A stretch of 64,000 bases of DNA, from assembly GCA_016704565.1 (NCBI GenBank), contig JADIZV010000002.1:124001-188000 (forward strand). The letters run 5' to 3'. Positions 61,502 to 64,000 of this stretch are shown one piece after another; the first letter of the stretch is position 1; every line of letters starts with the position of its first letter. A program made the position numbers and the translations under genes. This DNA is from Candidatus Phosphoribacter baldrii. Its GTDB lineage: Bacteria; Actinomycetota; Actinomycetes; Actinomycetales; Dermatophilaceae. Under the pieces are notes generated by a model. It was given only the letters and a program-made list of their open reading frames with translations. It searched no databases and had not been told where the DNA came from.

Positions 61502-62920
61502 ATGCGCGCACACGAGGCCGGCGCTCTGCACGCCGACGGCTACCGAGGGCCGACCTGGCTGCACCAGCCGCAGGACGTCAACGCCCTGCACTCGATCCTC
61601 TGGGCGAGCAGCGTGGGCCGGTCCACGGACGGGGTGCTTGCCGTCGGCGGGGTGTCCGTCACCGACTTGGCGCAGCAGTTCGGGACCCCGGCCTACGTCG
61701 TCGACGAGGCCGATTTCCGCGGGCGCGCGGCGGAGTTCGTCCGCACCTACTCCGAGATCTTCGACGGCCTGTGCGGCGGCGCCGACGTCTATTACGCCGG
61801 CAAGGCATTCCTGTGCACCGAGATCGCCCGGTGGATCCGCGACGATGGCCTGTTCCTCGACGTGTGTAGTGGCGGCGAGCTTGCGGTCGCCATCCGCGCC
61901 GGTATGCCGGGTGCCCGGATCGGCATGCACGGCAACAACAAGAGCCTGGCTGAGCTGGAAGCGGCCGTCGACTACGGCGTCGGCCGGATCATCGTCGACT
62001 CGTTCGAGGAGATCGACCGGCTCGCCGCGATCGCCGCCCGACTGGGCCGCAGCGCACCGGTCTTGGTCCGGGTGACCGTCGGCGTCGAGGCGCACACCCA
62101 CGAGTTCATCGCGACCGCGCACGAGGACCAGAAGTTCGGCTTCTCATTGGCCACCGGCGATGCGGCCGAGGCGGTCCGGCGAATCCTCGCCCACGCCCCC
62201 CACCTGCGGCTGCTCGGCCTGCACAGCCACATCGGCTCGCAGATCTTCGACACCTCCGGCTATGAGGTGTCGGCCCGGCGGATCCTGCGCCTGCACGCCC
62301 AGGTCGCCCGCGAGCACGGGATCGAGCTGCCCGAGCTCGACCTCGGCGGCGGCTTCGGCATCGCCTACACGAGCGAGCACGACCCGTTGCCGCCCAAGTC
62401 CCTGGCCGCCGAGATGGCCGAGATCGTCGACCGGGAGTGCCGGGCCAACGGCGTTGCCGTGCCGCGGATCTCGATCGAGCCCGGCCGCGCGATCGCCGGC
62501 CCCAGCACCTTCACCCTCTATGAGGTCGGCACGGTCAAGCAGGTCCGGCTCGACGGCGGCGCCAACCGCAGGTATGTCTCCGTCGACGGGGGGATGAGCG
62601 ACAACGTCCGAACCGCGCTCTATGACGCCGACTTCTCCGCCACCCTGGCCGGCCGTGCGTCCAGCGCTGCCCCCGTGCTCACCCGCGTCGTCGGCAAGCA
62701 CTGCGAGAGTGGCGACATCGTCGTCAAGGACGAGTTTCTCCCGGCCGACATCGTCGCCGGTGACCTCATCGCCGTGCCCGGGACGGGCGCCTACTGTCGG
62801 GCGTTGTCCAGCCAGTACAACCACACCCCCCGGCCCCCGGTCGTCGCGGTTCGCGACGGCCAGGCGCGGGTCATCGTCCGGCGCGAGACCGTCGATGACC
62901 TGCTGGCATTGGACGTGTGA
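61502..62920 (+). CDS. lysA: Diaminopimelate decarboxylase
   Basis: A 472-aa PLP enzyme converting meso-diaminopimelate to lysine. Lys101 in YYAGKAFL binds PLP; HSHIGSQI, GGGFGIAY, IEPGRAIAG and the catalytic Cys in KHCESGDIVVKDE are all present. ATG 61502 is 3 nt after the DALR stop. It is transcribed with hom, the branch-point gene of the aspartate pathway, as in other actinobacteria. Confidence 0.96.
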   Translation: MRAHEAGALHADGYRGPTWLHQPQDVNALHSILWASSVGRSTDGVLAVGGVSVTDLAQQFGTPAYVVDEADFRGRAAEFVRTYSEIFDGLCGGADVYYAGKAFLCTEIARWIRDDGLFLDVCSGGELAVAIRAGMPGARIGMHGNNKSLAELEAAVDYGVGRIIVDSFEEIDRLAAIAARLGRSAPVLVRVTVGVEAHTHEFIATAHEDQKFGFSLATGDAAEAVRRILAHAPHLRLLGLHSHIGSQIFDTSGYEVSARRILRLHAQVAREHGIELPELDLGGGFGIAYTSEHDPLPPKSLAAEMAEIVDRECRANGVAVPRISIEPGRAIAGPSTFTLYEVGTVKQVRLDGGANRRYVSVDGGMSDNVRTALYDADFSATLAGRASSAAPVLTRVVGKHCESGDIVVKDEFLPADIVAGDLIAVPGTGAYCRALSSQYNHTPRPPVVAVRDGQARVIVRRETVDDLLALDV

Positions 62921-62979
62921 CCGATGCGGGATCATGGTGTCTTGTGGTGAGTGAACGTCATGACATGCAGGGGGGCCCG

Positions 62980-64000
62980 GTGAGGGTCGCCCTCATCGGC
63001 GCTGGGGTCGTCGGCTCGTCGGTGGCCCAACTGCTCATCGAACACTCCGACGACCTCGCGGCCCGGGTCGGGCGCCCGCTTGAGCTCGTCGGCATCGGGG
63101 TGCGTCGCGCCGGTCGCGCCCGCTCCGTGCCAGGCGTCGACCCGGCGTTGTTCACCACCGACGCCACCGAGTTGGTCACCCGCGCCGACATCGTCATCGA
63201 GGTCGTCGGCGGCATCGAGCCAGCCCGCAGCCTGATCCTGCGTGCGATGGAGCACGGCGCCTCCGTGGTCACGGCCAACAAGGCGCTGCTCGCCGAGGAC
63301 GGACCCACCCTGTATGCCGCAGCCGCCCGGCACGGCGTCGACCTCTACTTCGAGGCGGCGGTCGCGGGCGGCATACCTCTGCTGCGGCCGCTGCGGGAGA
63401 GCCTCGCGGGCGACTCCGTGCGCAAGGTGATGGGGATCGTCAACGGGACGACCAACTATGTCCTGGACAAGATGGACACGACCGGGCAGGGCTTCGCCGA
63501 CGCGGTGAGCCAGGCGCAGGCGCTCGGCTATGCCGAGGCCGACCCGACCGCCGATGTCGAGGGGTTCGATGCCGCGGCCAAGGCGGCGATCCTCGCCAGC
63601 CTCGCCTTCCACACCCGGGTCGCCAGCAAGGACGTGCACCGCGAGGGCATCACCGAGGTCACCGCGGCTGACATCCAGGCCGCCAAGGAGATGGACTGCG
63701 TTGTCAAGCTGCTCGCGATCTGCGAGCGCACCGACGACGAGAATGGCTCTCCCGCAGGGATTTCCGTGCGGGTTCACCCGGCGATGATCCCGCGGCGTCA
63801 CCCGCTGGCCGGGGTCCGCGAGGCATTCAACGCGGTCTTCGTCGAGGCCCAGGCCGCCGGCCAGTTGATGTTCTACGGGCGCGGGGCGGGCGGCGAACCC
63901 ACGGCCAGCGCAGTCCTCGGTGACGTCGTCGCCGTGGCGCGGCACCGGGTCCTGGGCGGGCGCGGACCGGGGGAGAGCGCCTATGCCGACCTTCCGCTGC
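62980..64000 (+). CDS. hom: Homoserine dehydrogenase (C-terminus beyond the window)
   Basis: The first 340 residues of an NAD(P)-dependent homoserine dehydrogenase in the aspartate pathway to threonine and methionine. Nucleotide loop GAGVVGS at 7-13, VVGGIEPA, VTANKALLAEDG, EAAVAGGIPLLRPL, GIVNGTTNYVLDKM and the catalytic Lys/Asp region GYAEADPTADVEG with AFDAAAK-like continuation (GFDAAAKAAILA). The final ACT domain is cut off. GTG 62980 has AGGGGGG 5 nt upstream and starts at the Rossmann strand; ATG 62965 and GTG 62947 are in-frame alternatives. Confidence 0.95.
   Translation, partial: MRVALIGAGVVGSSVAQLLIEHSDDLAARVGRPLELVGIGVRRAGRARSVPGVDPALFTTDATELVTRADIVIEVVGGIEPARSLILRAMEHGASVVTANKALLAEDGPTLYAAAARHGVDLYFEAAVAGGIPLLRPLRESLAGDSVRKVMGIVNGTTNYVLDKMDTTGQGFADAVSQAQALGYAEADPTADVEGFDAAAKAAILASLAFHTRVASKDVHREGITEVTAADIQAAKEMDCVVKLLAICERTDDENGSPAGISVRVHPAMIPRRHPLAGVREAFNAVFVEAQAAGQLMFYGRGAGGEPTASAVLGDVVAVARHRVLGGRGPGESAYADLPL

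Overview
The window is a contiguous piece of a high-GC (about 70% by eye) actinobacterial chromosome. Micrococcales, and probably an Intrasporangiaceae-like organism, is the best guess. The reasons are a fused E1/E2-type 2-oxoglutarate dehydrogenase (Kgd), WhiB1 next to PdtaS, mycoredoxin, AdnAB, DUF3107, DUF6104, DUF6318 and HNH/DUF222 proteins, together with GTG starts and leaderless promoters. The family-level call is inference. It is core chromosome: I see no phage, IS element, plasmid gene or CRISPR array.

Layout. 1-5.6 kb: truncated exported protein, mdh, a lipoprotein/PKD pair, and a DEAD-box helicase with a structured leader. 5.8-21.9 kb: a block in an order I recall from mycobacteria (helicase, ferritin-like protein, DUF3107, TetR, MoeZ, ATL, AdnA, AdnB, NudC, mycoredoxin), with an ECF sigma/anti-sigma pair and an APH-fold protein inserted. 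22-32 kb: PPK2, HNH/DUF222, FabG, three thioesterases, and gpsA-glpQ-MFS. 33-43.4 kb: L-glutamate semialdehyde dehydrogenase, small unknown genes, the very large NAD-glutamate dehydrogenase, PdtaS and WhiB1. 43.8-57.4 kb: PadR/DUF4097, DUF6104/SGNH hydrolase, an acyl-CoA dehydrogenase, Kgd, an ABC exporter, and an ACAD10/11-like pair. 57.4-64 kb: two CNNM/CorC-type membrane proteins, tRNA-Arg(CCG), and a receiver-orphan DALR-lysA-hom operon that runs off the end.

Functionally, glutamate and TCA metabolism (mdh, kgd, gdhB, pruA), fatty-acid turnover (two acyl-CoA dehydrogenases, FabG, thioesterases), double-strand-break processing (AdnAB) and lysine/threonine biosynthesis dominate.

The most striking signal is not a gene. 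The octamer GTATGCCG (reverse complement CGGCATAC) occurs about 90 times by eye, roughly balanced between strands, in all reading frames and in intergenic DNA, against an expectation of two or three. Inverted pairs of it form long hairpins just after stop codons. This resembles the layout of DNA-uptake sequences in Neisseria and Pasteurellaceae, or the HIP1 repeat of cyanobacteria; I know of no description for this lineage. Secondary themes are in-frame minisatellites in protein linkers, three apparent frameshifts (sigma factor, MFS transporter, coiled-coil protein), and many leaderless starts with a TANNNT box 6-9 nt before the start codon.
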